Source: Molanna angustata (Eukaryota; Arthropoda; Insecta; Trichoptera; Molannidae). Taken from it: a stretch of 64,000 nt of DNA. Shown here piece by piece: positions 52,595 to 63,845 of this stretch. Every line of letters starts with the position of its first letter. Position 1 is the first letter of the stretch. The position numbers and the translations under genes were made by a program. A model generated the notes under the pieces. That model made no database searches. It saw only the letters and a program-made list of their open reading frames with translations, and was not told the origin of the DNA. The DNA lies in contig OY754990.1 in assembly GCA_963576475.1 (NCBI GenBank), positions 1,458,903 through 1,522,902 on the forward strand, in the 5' to 3' direction.

Positions 52595-53420
52595 GACTGT
52601 TATCAATAGCGATTTGTAATTAAGATATTCATTCACTTATTATATTATTAGTTCAATGTTTAATAATGTTTCCATAATAGAAATTAAACAATAAGTTATT
52701 AGTGTAAGTATATTTATTAATATAAATGAATCATATTTCTAAAAAAAACATTTAAATTGTACTTCAGCACATAGTATTATTATGTATAATGTTTCAATGT
52801 ATATAGGCATGCTATAAGCATTCAACTCTCAAATGTTGTTGATGTTCTGTTATTTTTTTTTTAAAATGGGCAACATACAATAATATTTTTTTAAACAAAT
52901 ATAATAAGGATAGCAACATAAGTAATTGTTACTTAATCAGCCCACCTTTGATTTCATGTTGCATGTACTCACTGCTGATAACAAAACAAATTATTATTCC
53001 TGTCTAACGTGGCTCCTGGACACACATAATATGTCCACGGAACTGATTTTTTCCAAATTATTATATGTGGTAAGGCATTGGTACAATGGCGAATTCTGAG
53101 CGGCATTAGTGTTTTTTTTTAGTCCAAAAAGAACGTTGAGGTGTGTCTTGTTTGTCTATTTGGTATGTTGAAGTTAATCATTTTCATAAGGTCTGTACAG
53201 TCAATTTTGAAGTTTTTTATGTCATATAAGTACATTAAGTCTGAGGTCCTTCGTCTTGTCTGTAAAGTCTGTAATTCATGTTTGTAGTTATTACCAAATT
53301 TGTACTTCTCAAAACTCAAAAATATTTATTGTATTCGTTCTATACTGTTAATATAAGTATTATATTGTGGATTCCAAATGACTGACGCTTGTTCCAATTG
53401 ACCTCTAACAATTGTGTTAT
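52595..53420. repeat. local duplication, unit A
   Basis: Sequence around ATTAGTGTAAGTATATTTAT, TCAGCCCACCTTTGATTTCA and GTCTAACGTGGCTCCTG is repeated in the same order at about 55320-56215, with indels. The duplicated block includes the start of the LINE relic at 53110. Confidence 0.75.
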
Positions 53421-53735
53421 ACAGTAAGCTAATATGTGTGAATGGTTTACATACTCTCATCAGGAATCCCAACATTTTATAAGCTTTCAGTATAATGGTG
53501 TTTGTCAAATAAAACTAAGTCTCTACAGTCTGATTTCTTATCAATCGTCTCCCTATTGATTTTGTATGTGTATTGTATTGTACTCTTTTTCTTAGAGAAT
53601 TTAATGGAGTGACATTTTTCTACATTTAGTAACAGCTTATTAGAGACAAAATAAGAAGTTAGTCTATCCAGGTAAAGTTGTAAGTCCTCAGTCAGTAATG
53701 TCTAACAGTTTTATAGATTTTCATATCATTCAGTT
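53110..53735 (-). pseudogene. Jockey/CR1-type LINE fragment, same family as 31.1-36.0 kb
   Basis: The minus strand reads KAYKMLGFLMRVCKPF, GQLEQASVIWNPQYNTYINS, then FEKYKFGNNYKHELQTLQTR, parallel to AYQMLGFLNRTCKPF...KYKFGNNNNNIELQPLG in the element at 31516-34356. Upstream pieces (SNKLLLNVEKCHSIKFSKKK) also match. RT catalytic motifs are gone. Confidence 0.8.
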
Positions 53736-53851
53736 TTATAGATTATCTTATGTACCTACTCTAAACAAACTTGGATGGTTTTGAATACTGGTTGTATAAA
53801 TTTTAATAATGTCATAGGCAAAAATGTAAATATTTATTTGTCAAAATATTG

Positions 53852-54600
53852 AACATACATACATACCATCACACCATATCCCTCATGGGGTAGGCAGAGA
53901 GAACTGAACGCCACATTTTTCTATCTTGACACACATTCATCGTCTCATCAACATTCATACATCGTCTTATACATGTTCGTCTGTTGTTCAAGTTTCTTAC
54001 ATTTCCATCTTTCAAAATAACGTTTACATGGTCGTGCCATCCTTTTCTTGGGCGCCCCTGACCTTTTATTCCGTTCCTGTCAGCTTTGTATATTTTCTTC
54101 GTCAGGCGTTCTTCGTTCATTCTTCCCAAGTGGCCAAACCATCTCAATGTGTTAACTTTCATTCTGTTTATTACATCTTTCTTCATCTTACATTCTTTCC
54201 TTGTATCTTCATTCCGAACCCTGTCATACATCGTTCTGTTACAAATTCTTCTAAGCGATCTCATTTCAACTGCATTTATTCTGCTTTCATGTGACTTCTG
54301 CCATGTCCAGGTCACACTTGCATACGTCAAGGTTGGCACTACGATTGCATTATAAATGGCAACTTTAGCGTCTCTTGATATGTTGCGATCATTCATAACT
54401 GGTCTAAGCGCTCCATTCACTGTTTCCTGCCATAACTCTTCTTTCAATGTCCTTATCAGGCCGTCCATTCCGTTGGAGCATACTACCCAGATAGACATAC
54501 TCGTCGACTTGTTCAAGCCATTCATTCTCTACTTTTATTTGACACACTGTTCTGCTTTCACTCTTTTCTCTATTGAACATATGATTAAATATAAGTTAAC
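53852..54600 (-). pseudogene. (GTAT)n-tailed LINE 3' region, longest copy
   Basis: The main open frame 54525-53869 (218 aa) has AIYNAIVVPTLTYASVTWTW, MRSLRRICNRTMYDRVRNED, VNTLRWFGHLGRMNEERLTK and GQGRPRKGWHDHV, ending WRSVLSAYPMRDMV. Upstream, in other frames, EWLEQVDEYVYLGSM is readable. This is the post-RT region of a LINE family widespread in insects. The RT itself is missing. The tail is (CATA)n on the plus strand at about 53853-53866. Confidence 0.8.
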
Positions 54601-54639
54601 CCTGGAACACCCAACATATATGAGTAAACATAAAGTTAT

Positions 54640-55215
54640 CATAATATTTGTAAAATCAAAATGTAGAACACTTGTATTACATACATAATATATACTACGA
54701 ACTAATATCCATACAAACGTTCACCGTCATATAGACCTGCCCTATAATCTGCACCATATAAATCAACGCTTAAGGATGCCCTTATACATGCTAGAATATT
54801 TTGTAAGTTTATTGAATTTATTATATAAAGAAAAAATTGTAAAATCAAATTGTAGGACGCTTGTATTACATAGCATTACACCATATCTCTAATAGAGCAC
54901 CTATGTAATTTTTCAAAATAAATGTTTTCATAATATCATTATCAGTCAATACAAAGTTATCATGATTTGATCTACATTGCTATTAGATGATTAATTCAAT
55001 AGACGCCCTACGATTGATTTTAAATGTAATTTAGGGTATATAATATATGGAAAACAATGTATAATCTGCACCATATAAATCAACGCTTAAGGATGCCCTT
55101 ATACATGCTAGAATATTTTGTTAGTTTATTGAATTTATTATATACAGAAAAAATCAAATTGTAGGACGCTTGTATTACATATAGGTATACATACCATTAC
55201 AGAGAACCTAACTTC
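54640..55215. repeat. direct repeats, two to three units of about 150 bp
   Basis: ATAATCTGCACCATATAAAT, CAACGCTTAAGGATGCCC and ATTGTAGGACGCTTGTATTA occur at about 54735-54885 and again at 55058-55190. A third, weaker piece (ATGTAGAACACTTGTATTAC) lies at 54660. Confidence 0.8.
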
Positions 55216-55319
55216 ACATACTTATATCCATACAAACGTTCACAGTTTAAATAAATATTTTTAATTAGGGTATATAATATATGGAAAACAATGTGAACAA
55301 AATGTTTAAATAAGTATTG

Positions 55320-56215
55320 TAAGTTATCAATAGTGATTTGTAATGAAAATATTAATAAATTTACCATAATAGATATTAAATAATAAGTTATTGGTGTATA
55401 TTTATTGATATAAATGAATCATCTTGCTAAAAAAACATTTAAATTTTACATAATATTATCATGTATAATATTTCAATATATATAGACATGCTTCTTAAGA
55501 ATTTTTCACAATGAAATACATATTCGGTACATGTAAATAAATAAATTTGAAGTATTTCATAAGTGAACATGTACATGCTTATTTGTCAAAATTTTGTTCA
55601 AAGCATACATATGAGAGAGACAAAATGTTTATAAATCAATTTAAAATCTTTTTAAATACAATATTTTCTGTAAAACATCCATTTGAAATAATTCCTTGAC
55701 GTTACCTTTCTACAGTTTGTACTTTTAAGAGCGTACCCTGGAACACCCGACATTTAAATACATCATGCAATATACCAACTTTAGAAACTTTTTTACACAT
55801 ACCTATCTCCTTGTAGAATTTTATTTAAAAAACATGGGCAACGTACAATAATATTTTTTTAAACAAATATAATAAATAAGAATAACAACATAAGTAATTG
55901 TTACTTAATCAGCCCACCTTTGATTTCATGTTGCATGTACTCACTGCTGGTAACATGTCTAACGTGGCTCCTGAAAAGGGAATATGTCCACAGACATATT
56001 CATATGTGATATAGAATATGTCCATTCTGAGCGGCATTAGTATTTTTTTTGTCTAAAAAGAACGTTGAGGTGTGTCTTGTTCGTCTGTTTGGTATGTTGA
56101 AGTTAATAATTTTCAGAAGGTCTGTAAGTCAAAATTGTGGATTCCAGATGACTGACTCACGCTCCAATTGACTTCTAATAATTGTGTTATATAGTAAACT
56201 GAATGTCAGTTCTAT
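55320..56215. repeat. local duplication, unit B
   Basis: Counterpart of 52595-53420: TCAGCCCACCTTTGATTTCA, GTCTAACGTGGCTCCTG, and the LINE-derived AAGAACGTTGAGGTGTGTCT then ATGACTGACTCACGCTCCAA, with an internal deletion relative to unit A. Confidence 0.75.
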
Positions 56216-56257
56216 TTTGATGACACCTTACATTAAAAGGGTGTCTCATACGTACCC

Positions 56258-56275
56258 CATAGAACACACTAACTA
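56258..56275 (+). repeat. 18-mer CATAGAACACACTAACTA, copy 3
   Basis: Exact match to the copies at 25829 (reverse), 27802 and 56875. Flanks are not shared beyond a few bases. Confidence 0.6.
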
Positions 56276-56874
56276 ACGTACCCTTACAACTTCATCTGCA
56301 TCATAAACATACAGACTATAATTTTTCAAACAGTATGGTCCGGTACCAGGCACGTCTGCAATCTGAACACCGAATGATGCAAAAGCATTAGCACTATTGT
56401 ACTCATTGCAGCTTCAATTCTTCCGGATATGTTGACAGTACTAACAACTACTCTTCGCCTCATTTCGCAATGTTCGCCTACGATCTCGCTGTTCTGTCAT
56501 ATCTCACTCATCCATCTCTTGATTTGTTTGGTAGCAGGCATCCACTAAATACCTGCAACAAACATAACACCAAATAATTAGATATGACGATGCGTCACGT
56601 CAAATGTCAATCAGTCCATTGCGTCCGTTCGTACAGAATGCTGCCAGTATTCAATTACGTATTCCGCAGATTTATTAATAACGATAAGTATTATTGGTGT
56701 TTAAAATTCTTTTTTGAACAATAATATTATCAATTGATGTTGCAAATACATTTTAAACGATAATTTTGTACTTTTTCGTTTCAATTTATTTTTTATATTG
56801 GAGAAATATTTAGAATGCGTAAAATAAAATTGGGTAAAATTATTTTACTGGCAATACGCGCACATGCTAAACTC
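56276..56874. other. spacer between two 18-mer copies, no gene seen
   Basis: No coding signature recognised. The two bounding 18-mers have the same orientation. Confidence 0.35.
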
Positions 56875-56892
56875 ATAGAACACACTAACTAA
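56875..56892 (+). repeat. 18-mer CATAGAACACACTAACTA, copy 4
   Basis: Exact match to the other copies; next to it is AAGAACACAAGCC, not shared with them. Confidence 0.6.
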
Positions 56893-57022
56893 AGAACACA
56901 AGCCACCATACATACTTTGTACGCCAATACACATTACTGTCATCTATACTTGCGGTGTAAAAGCTTTGGGAAGGTTGGACCACCCAGGCGGAATATTTTA
57001 TTTATTTATTTGTTGTATTACA

Positions 57023-57113
57023 TTACTCCTTTGCATATTCATCCTCCATAATGCTTGAATAACATATTTTTTAAAGTTATTCAAGCATTATGAAGAACAA
57101 TACACAAAGGAGC
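57023..57113. repeat. inverted repeat with 17-bp perfect core
   Basis: CATAATGCTTGAATAAC and GTTATTCAAGCATTATG face each other around ATATTTTTTAAA. Outer arms ACTCCTTTG...CAAAGGAG extend the pairing to about 38 bases per arm with some mismatches. Confidence 0.8.
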
Positions 57114-57303
57114 AATGAATAATTAAATTAGGTAAAATTATTTAAGTAAAAAAAACATTATTTTTATTTTTTATTAGTATTAAAAACAATATACATATGA
57201 CGAAATACACAAATATATTAAATACAATAACTTGTATAGTGAAAATAGAAAATATAATTAATTAGCTCAATTTAAAACACTTTCACTGTTGTTATTAAAT
57301 AAA

Positions 57304-57610
57304 AATCCATCCATCGTAACAATGTTTCTATGTCAAATCCTTTGAGTTACACGAACCGACACTACAATAGCAATGGGATTCTTTCTTCAAATCTTACATT
57401 GTCTTTTTTTGCACAACAAATAACACACTTATTTTATTTACTTCAGCGTGACGCAGTTCTTCATTTCAACATAAAATGATCCATCCATCGTAAGAATGTG
57501 CTTCGATCGCGAATGGACGAAAAACGGAATTGTTTGTGTCAAATCCTTTGAGTTACACAAACCGACACTTTATTTGCAATGGGATTGGGATTTTTTCTTC
57601 AAGTTTTCCA
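57304..57610. repeat. direct repeat pair
   Basis: ATCCATCCATCGTAA and GTCAAATCCTTTGAGTTACA, then CCGACACT, occur at 57304-57395 and again at 57478-57605; the second copy has a 35-base insertion between the two blocks. Confidence 0.75.
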
Positions 57611-58200
57611 TTTTTTAACACAATTCGATAAAATTTAACGACAGCAGCAATGACAACAAAGGTCAAACAAAAATGGCGATTCATTTCCAACTGTTTTCAA
57701 CGCGTTGAAAATATTGCCATATTATGAAATCTGTTCCCATAGTGCATTAGTAAAATTGTAATATAACATAATGATTTGATGCCTTTAATATTCATAAAAC
57801 ATAAAAGTATTCATTTTTTTATTTAAAAACTATTTCGAAAGTAAAAAATATGTTTTTTTAATACCAAACTATAACAAATAATAATAACATAAATAACATG
57901 GGTAAATTTTTTTTTTTTTTTTTACTAATGGTATCAACGATGAGTGCCGCCGGTGGCGCCGTCTGAGAAGTGCGGTCCTCACTAAAAAGTGGAAAAAAAG
58001 ACAGACAGATATATGTCTATCTCAGTCTATCTGGCGTAAATTATTTGTTCTAGGCTTGCGGGCCCTGGCTAAACTGACACGGCATACACGGACATAGGAG
58101 TGGGAGACGTATTCAATATAATAGATAGATTTTCCCCACACGCGGCAAAACTCAGCGCGCCTTTTTTTCTTTCGTTTCTTATCTCCAGCTGACAAAACAA
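57611..58200. other. AT-rich spacer, no gene seen
   Basis: A T run near 57906-57924 precedes a GC-richer patch (GCCGCCGGTGGCGCCG). No coding signature. Confidence 0.35.
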
Positions 58201-58738
58201 AAATGTTGCCGAATATTTTTATTATTGCATAGCGCATATGCAATAATAAAAATATTCGATTACTTACACATTGGTACAAGTAGGTAAATAAGACAAAAAT
58301 GACCTTATAAGTCTGGCGCAATTCAGGGGTGACTTCTATGCGAAAAATGCATTGTCACCTCAGATATAAGAATTGTAGCTTTCATTATTTACAAAAAAAC
58401 AATTCTCTCAATAGATGGCGTTCCAACAAAATAAATAAAAATAATAAAATTGTTGTTCATAATTTCACCCATAGATGGCTGTAGTAAAAATTCCTTATTT
58501 TCAAGCGAAAAGAATTTCAGTATTACAATATATAGAACTTTCAAAAATTGAATTGATAGGGATCTCATTAAAAGGCATAATTGGTGAACGTTGCGCAAGC
58601 GCATAAAGTGATCACGTAAACTAGCCTATGACAGGTCGTAAGCCCTGTAGGTGCCTTGATTTCCCGGTTCTCCTACAATAAATATTCCAACTTCGTCTCT
58701 ATTGAGATAATTAAAAATCTGTTAAAAAAATGTTGCCG
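58200..58738 (-). repeat. dispersed repeat, copy 2, bounded by a direct repeat
   Basis: Reverse-complement match of 3316-3815. It is bounded by AAAATGTTGCCG on both sides (58200-58211 and 58727-58738), which looks like a target duplication of about 12 bp. At its 3' end it carries a 21-bp-arm hairpin (58210-58230 / 58238-58258) built on ATTATTGCAT. Confidence 0.78.
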
Positions 58739-58740
58739 TT

Positions 58741-59069
58741 TCATTTAAAAATTATCCCAAGTAATAAAAAATAAAATCATTATTTCCCCAAATTAATGCT
58801 GGTTCCCGCGGTATTTTGGGTAGGTACCCGAAAATACCCGCACTTCATATAGGGGCGTCGGATTTCTCTCGCTCACGTCACTTGTGACGACTGACCGGCC
58901 GGTATCAGTATAGTAGTTAATCATAGATTTAAGTTACTTATTAAGTTTTAGCAACCGGGAGAGCGGGAAGAACAGCGGCGGTGGAGTAGCTAGCCGGGCT
59001 AACATCTTAACACACCCGCCGCTAGGGGAGGACTTGACCTCTAACAACATTTTAATTTTGGTGCTCTCA
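58741..59069. other. GC-mixed spacer, no gene seen
   Basis: Contains short palindromes (GGGTAGGTACCCG, GTCACTTGTGAC) but no feature I can name. Confidence 0.35.
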
Positions 59070-59179
59070 AATACCGACAGGGCCGGATAAATCATAGAAC
59101 AACCCGGAACAAGAAATCAGGGCGCTTGTCTAAAAAGGGCGCTTAAAATCCTAAAATGTTAATTATATAAATCAAAAAT

Positions 59180-59245
59180 TCCCCAGGTATGGCACTCGGT
59201 TCTCTCTGCCTTCCCCGAAAGGGACACGGCGTGATGGTGTGTATG
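59180..59245 (+). pseudogene. (GTAT)-tailed LINE family, 3' scrap
   Basis: GGCACTCGGTTCTCTCTGCC and CCCCGAAAGGGACACGGCGT followed by GATGGTGTGTATG match the end of the family (RSVLSAYP.RD-A). Nested in the hAT element. Confidence 0.7.
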
Positions 59246-59311
59246 ATAAAATTCTGCGGTGTTAATATCTTGTCCGTCTATTACCGTGTTATTCGTAAAC
59301 ATATATAGTCG

Positions 59312-59314
<3 letters not shown>

Positions 59315-59352
<38 letters not shown>
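59315..59352. repeat. (CA)19 microsatellite
   Basis: A pure CA run of 38 bases inside the hAT-type element. Confidence 0.97.
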
Positions 59353-59354
<2 letters not shown>

Positions 59355-60426
59355 AATCATTCTAATAATTTACTTGCTAAAGTGTTAAATTATCTACATA
59401 ATGAAGCCAGCGCCCCCCTATCTGAAATCGCCCGGGCGCTTGATAATGAATTTCATATGAGATGATAGCGGCGTGTTTGAAAACATTCCAGATGCTACAC
59501 GCCACAGTAACTTTAATTATACATTATACTAAGAACTCTTATTGCTTGTTAATGAAACTACATAAGCCGTTTCAATAAGCGGAACCTGTCAGCAACTAAT
59601 AGCAAGGTTTTCTAAAAAAGGGAAACGAAGTTCTTTAGAAATGTTATGATAATTTCAGTGAAGTTTTCCCTTTCGACTTTAGCGACATACTTACTTATTT
59701 TCTCGATCTCGGTCGCCGACTCGTCACCTGACTCTTTCAATTATTCATATATTATTGTTTCTATCTCTCTCTTCTGTCTGATGTCAAATGTTAACACGTG
59801 TCCATATTTTTTACGAGTCTAGTATAGACCATAGATTTTAATATATACCTATAACTAGATGGAATACTAGTCGGCAAAGTGTATCGAAATCAATGGGAGT
59901 TTTCGTGTGCTGTTTTGTGTAAAATTCATTGGCATACCTCGTTTTATTAATATTAATTTATGTAGGTATTTATTATACCAAGAACTTATTTAGTGTTTTG
60001 TGTTAATTAGAATCGCGATTTGTTTTTTTTATTTTAAGTTTGGTGTGATTTTAAATTTTTACTGGAATTTGATAATTATATTGAGTTTTTTTTAATTAAA
60101 AATAGTTTTTATGATATTTTTAGTGTTAACATTAGTTATTAAGTTTTGTTTATTTACATAATACTTGAGATAGTTAAAAGGACTTTTAAATTATATTTAA
60201 CTTTAAACGGTTTATGTGATGATCCAATATTTTAAAAATTGTAAGACCTACGGTTTTAGTTTAAAATGCCTACTTCTCAGGATACGTTACATACATGAAT
60301 AGGAATAGGTAGAATTATAATTTATTTTTGTTCTTTGGTTTATATTGATATATTGATTTTTACTGTATAATATTGCATAATATACTGCATAATATAATAT
60401 TGAAATTCCAAACATTTGAGAAGGAA

Positions 60427-60440
60427 GGGGGGGGGGGGGG
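60427..60440. repeat. poly(G) tract
   Basis: A 14-base G run close to the right end of the hAT-type element, unusual in such AT-rich DNA. Confidence 0.95.
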
Positions 60441-60498
60441 CGGTTTGAAATATATTGCTCTGGGCGCAAAAACATGTTTATCCGGCCCTGAATACCGA

Positions 60499-61100
60499 AC
60501 CATACTTAACCAACTAATACACCGGGGGGAGTTTAAAAGATGTGCAAGTGGGAAGGTCGGAAGGTGTTGCGAGGTTGTTGATAATTATTTAAATATTATT
60601 TGAAAGTGAAAGTTGGGTATTGGTTTTGTCGGGAACTATTTTCTTATTCAGTGCTCACACTGAGGTGGCACTAGAGTATCGGCAGAGCCGATTTCGACGA
60701 CTTGCTAGGCTCAGGGCGGTAGCCGCCCTTCGCCGCCCACTAGTTGGTTTGCCCGGCCAGCTATCGGGTGCAAGCCGTCGCTGTGATTCCTCCCCGGGAA
60801 TTAAAACTTAAATTAAACCTTAAAATTACCTAATTACTAACTATAATTAAAACAGGCTTCAGATTGGGATTGTATATGAGAGAGAAGAAAAAAAAATCAA
60901 TTCAGTTAACTAAAATTTACTAGCATCTAGGCACACAACGACATTACAAGCTAAAGAGACAATGTTATCTAAATGCTAGGACTTATACTAAGATCTTAAT
61001 GTATACTTAAAACTATGTGTGTGCACACAACAAAACACGAATGGAGTCTTTGAGAAAAAGAAAACGTTGAAAACGTCGAAGTGTGAAGAAACGAAAATGA
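60499..61100. other. spacer, no gene seen
   Basis: A GC-richer patch at 60680-60800 (CGGCAGAGCC..., GGTTTGCCCGGCCAGC) shows no domain in any frame. Confidence 0.35.
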
Positions 61101-61104
61101 GAAC

Positions 61105-61260
61105 AGGGCGGTATTGGCCTCCTGTGAGGCGATGGCTGGTGATCCTCGTGGGCGGCCTCTCCAGAGGCGGCGATAATGATCCTCGAATTGCCTCCTACCA
61201 CAGAGGCGGCGTGGATGTCTCCTGGGTAGGGCCTCTTTTCCAAAAGAGGCGCTTGCCGTT
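61105..61260. repeat. series of GGCCTC...GAGGC hairpins
   Basis: Four successive palindromes: GGCCTCCTGTGAGGCG (61118), GGCCTCTCCAGAGGCGG (61155), GCCTCCTACCACAGAGGCGG (61190) and GCCTCTTTTCCAAAAGAGGC (61230). Loops differ while stems are conserved, spaced about 35-40 bases. Confidence 0.75.
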
Positions 61261-62870
61261 GTCTTCTTGGCAGGGCGGGAAAAATGGCCCTCCAATTGAG
61301 TGGAGTATAATGGACTCAGTGGACATACAAAATAATGTGAAATAAAACCTGGTAGGTTGGCCTCTCTCCGTCCGCGGGACCTCGCCAGAGCGAGTCTGTA
61401 GTAGACCGTAACGACCGCGTATGCCCTGATATAAATTTTTAATGTCTGAGATGGGCTCCTTTCTTGCTGGTCTGATTCACTGGTTTATAGTAAAGTACTT
61501 TGTAAAATTTTATCTGCTATGCGTCCACGACGGTTGGGTAGAATCGTTGGTACTTGGTCTAGCTGGCGAGACCCGCGAACAAGAGAAGGAAGACTGTTAC
61601 TGTTGCGATGACGAAATCGGAATGCTCCAGATCATCCCGTGCGGTCGCTAATATTGACCGGCGGTATTCGTCCCGCCAGCTCCTCCCCCCTAGTTCCTCG
61701 GCTGTCCCTGTGTTCCCGTACGGACGCACTGATTTTTCGCGCCAAAGTTCACGCACTATGTTTTCTTTCTTTGATTTTTCATTACACATGCACTTTCTTT
61801 TTCTTAATTTTTTTTGTTACACACACTTTTCTTTTCTTATCTTAATCTTTGTCACCCACACTTTTCTTTTTCTTATCGTAATTTTATACATAGGTATACA
61901 AGTTACCTGTTTTCGTCTTAATTTTATACATATATTTCTTTCTTCTTATTACCTTAATTTTATACAATGTACCTCCTTATGTACTAGTTACATGATAAGA
62001 GCAACATAGAATTATGAAACCTCTATACAGTAATGTGTGCTTATAGGTAGGTATTTCCAACCCTGCTTAACTATTACCCAACACACAAGATTATTTAAAC
62101 CATGATATGTTTTTAGGAATCTGACATTATGGCACTATTTCATTCTCCTTACAGTCGCCTTGTTTCTGTCAATTATATCGATAACATCATTATTTTATTT
62201 CTTTCTTTTCACCCTATCAATAATAACTACGTTTTGTAACTATAGTTTCCCGTAGTTACATTTTATTTTTATTATAAAAAAAACTCACTCTCATTACCTC
62301 ATAACTGTCATACTTTCCCCCCCCCCCCCCCCAACGCTTGGAGAAAATCAGACTCGAATTTTTCTTAGTTAGAAAATTCATTTTCCTGCCCTTTGGCGCT
62401 ATTCGCCCTCTGTATGTCGAGACGCGAAGCTTTTCCCTACACCCCTAGCTTCCTAATACCTCAGCTTACCGATCTGCATCAGAGTCCCGAACCAAAGCGC
62501 GAAAATATTCCCTACGGACCTAACTCACTTACTCTACTTCAATTATCTTCTCGTTTATTATTATTCATTTAATATTCTCTCCTCGCGACAACTTCATCCC
62601 CTTTTGGACTTTCCTCGGCTTATTTTCTTCGTGCCATCTATAGAGTTTCGCGCGCTGTCTCTGACCTATGACAGTCGGTCGAGCAGAGCGCTTCCCGAAG
62701 CTGATCGAATTTTTCGCTAGATGTCTCCCCTAGTATTGAAACGAAAGCTCTCGTCTCCTCTGAGCGGCTGGCGCATATTTAAAATACCTATTTAAAACCA
62801 CCTTATTATACTGATAATAACCAGAATGGAAAACTCCGCTGTCCGTAACCACCAACTTATTTTATTTTAT
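61261..62870. other. long non-coding stretch, no gene seen
   Basis: T-rich sequence at 61750-61960 and a poly(C) run. Open frames here (for example 61608-62009) are low-complexity and unconvincing. The GC-mixed part 62380-62780 has no recognisable protein. Confidence 0.35.
62317..62332. repeat. poly(C) tract
   Basis: A 16-base C run. Confidence 0.95.
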
Positions 62871-63034
62871 TTTATTTAAGTCAGCTCAGACACAGGCATG
62901 AATGCCCAAATATTTCTGCGCATAATAGCTTATAGATTATATGGGAAGTACATACGATCAGATAATCACCTATCACCTGATCTCGGATATGGGTTATATA
63001 AGAATTTTATAACCGTGCTGAGTAGGTGGCGAGG

Positions 63035-63085
63035 GAGAATTCTGGCGTTCGGTTCTCCCTGCCTACCCAAGGTAACGCAATGACC
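63035..63085 (+). pseudogene. (GTAT)-tailed LINE family, 3' scrap
   Basis: TCTGGCGTTCGGTTCTCCCT and GCCTACCC recall the family end GGCGTTCGGTTCTC...GCCTACCC seen at 45315 and 63768. Very short. Confidence 0.55.
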
Positions 63086-63089
63086 GTCA

Positions 63090-63525
63090 TGGTATCGCCT
63101 GGTATTATTTACTTATTGTTAATTTCTATTTATTTACTAAAATCCTTTTTTCAAGTATCACAATAACAGTTGACATAATATAACTTTTTACCGTAGTAAC
63201 TAAAATTATAAGTTATTCTATAATTAAAAAAAAAGTTAAAGTATGTCGTAAGTGTATACATTTATACCTATATTTTAATTTGTGGATTAGGCTACTCTAC
63301 TAGGCTATGTAAGCCTGCCCCAGAGTAACGTTATATAAATCAGTCCTATTATTTCAATTCGTCATGGTGTTAGTTATTTTTGTAAGATTTTGTGGTAGGT
63401 TGCAGTAATTTAGATGTGCGTATGTATGAAGTATGTATTTATTTTTGTGTTGTATGAAAAAAAAATAATGCCAGAATAATTACAGTACCTACTGCTTTAT
63501 ACCGTCGTAGGAAAATTTGTAGGTA
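63090..63525. other. AT-rich spacer, no gene seen
   Basis: No coding signature or repeat recognised. Confidence 0.4.
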
Positions 63526-63529
63526 ATTT

Positions 63530-63845
63530 TGTAACAGAACGGTGTATGACAGAGTTCAGAATGAAGATACAAGGAAAGAAAGTAAGATACCGAAAGATGT
63601 AATTAACAGAATGAAAGTTAACACATTTAGATGGGTTGGCACGACCATGTAAACGATATTTTTAAAGATGAAAGTGCAAGAAACGTGAACCACAGACGAA
63701 CATGTCTCCGACGATGTATGAATGTTGCTGAGGCGATGAATGTGTGTCAAGGTAGAAAAATGCGGCGTTCGGTTCTCTTTGCCTACCCCGTGAGGGCCAT
63801 GGCGTGCTGGTCTGTAAGTATGTACGTAGGTATGTATGTATAGTT
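63530..63845 (+). pseudogene. (GTAT)n-tailed LINE family, 3' fragment
   Basis: The plus strand encodes RTVYDRVQNEDTRKESK, INRMKVNTFRW, then GWHDHVNDIFKDESARNVNH and RRCMNVAEAMNVCQGRKM ending RSVLFAYPVRAMA, followed by GTATGTACGTAGGTATGTAT. It parallels 53852-54600 but has a deletion after FRW (the GHLGRMNEERL block is gone). Confidence 0.8.

Larger units (their letters stand above)
59070..60498. mobile_element. non-autonomous hAT-type transposon with 8-bp TSD
   Basis: The element proper is 59078-60490 (1,413 bp). Perfect 14-bp TIRs CAGGGCCGGATAAA (59078-59091; complement 60477-60490) are flanked by AATACCGA at 59070-59077 and 60491-60498. An 8-bp duplication with CAGGG... termini is diagnostic of hAT. 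No transposase ORF exists. It holds a LINE 3' fragment (59180-59245) and a (CA)n tract. Confidence 0.93.

Noticed and set aside
59315..59352. The (CA)n frames as cysteine/valine- or threonine/histidine-rich proteins
   Set aside because: Pure dinucleotide repeat; translations are meaningless.
60373..60603. 76-aa plus-strand frame as a gene
   Set aside because: It runs through the G14 tract and across the right end of the hAT-type element and its target duplication.
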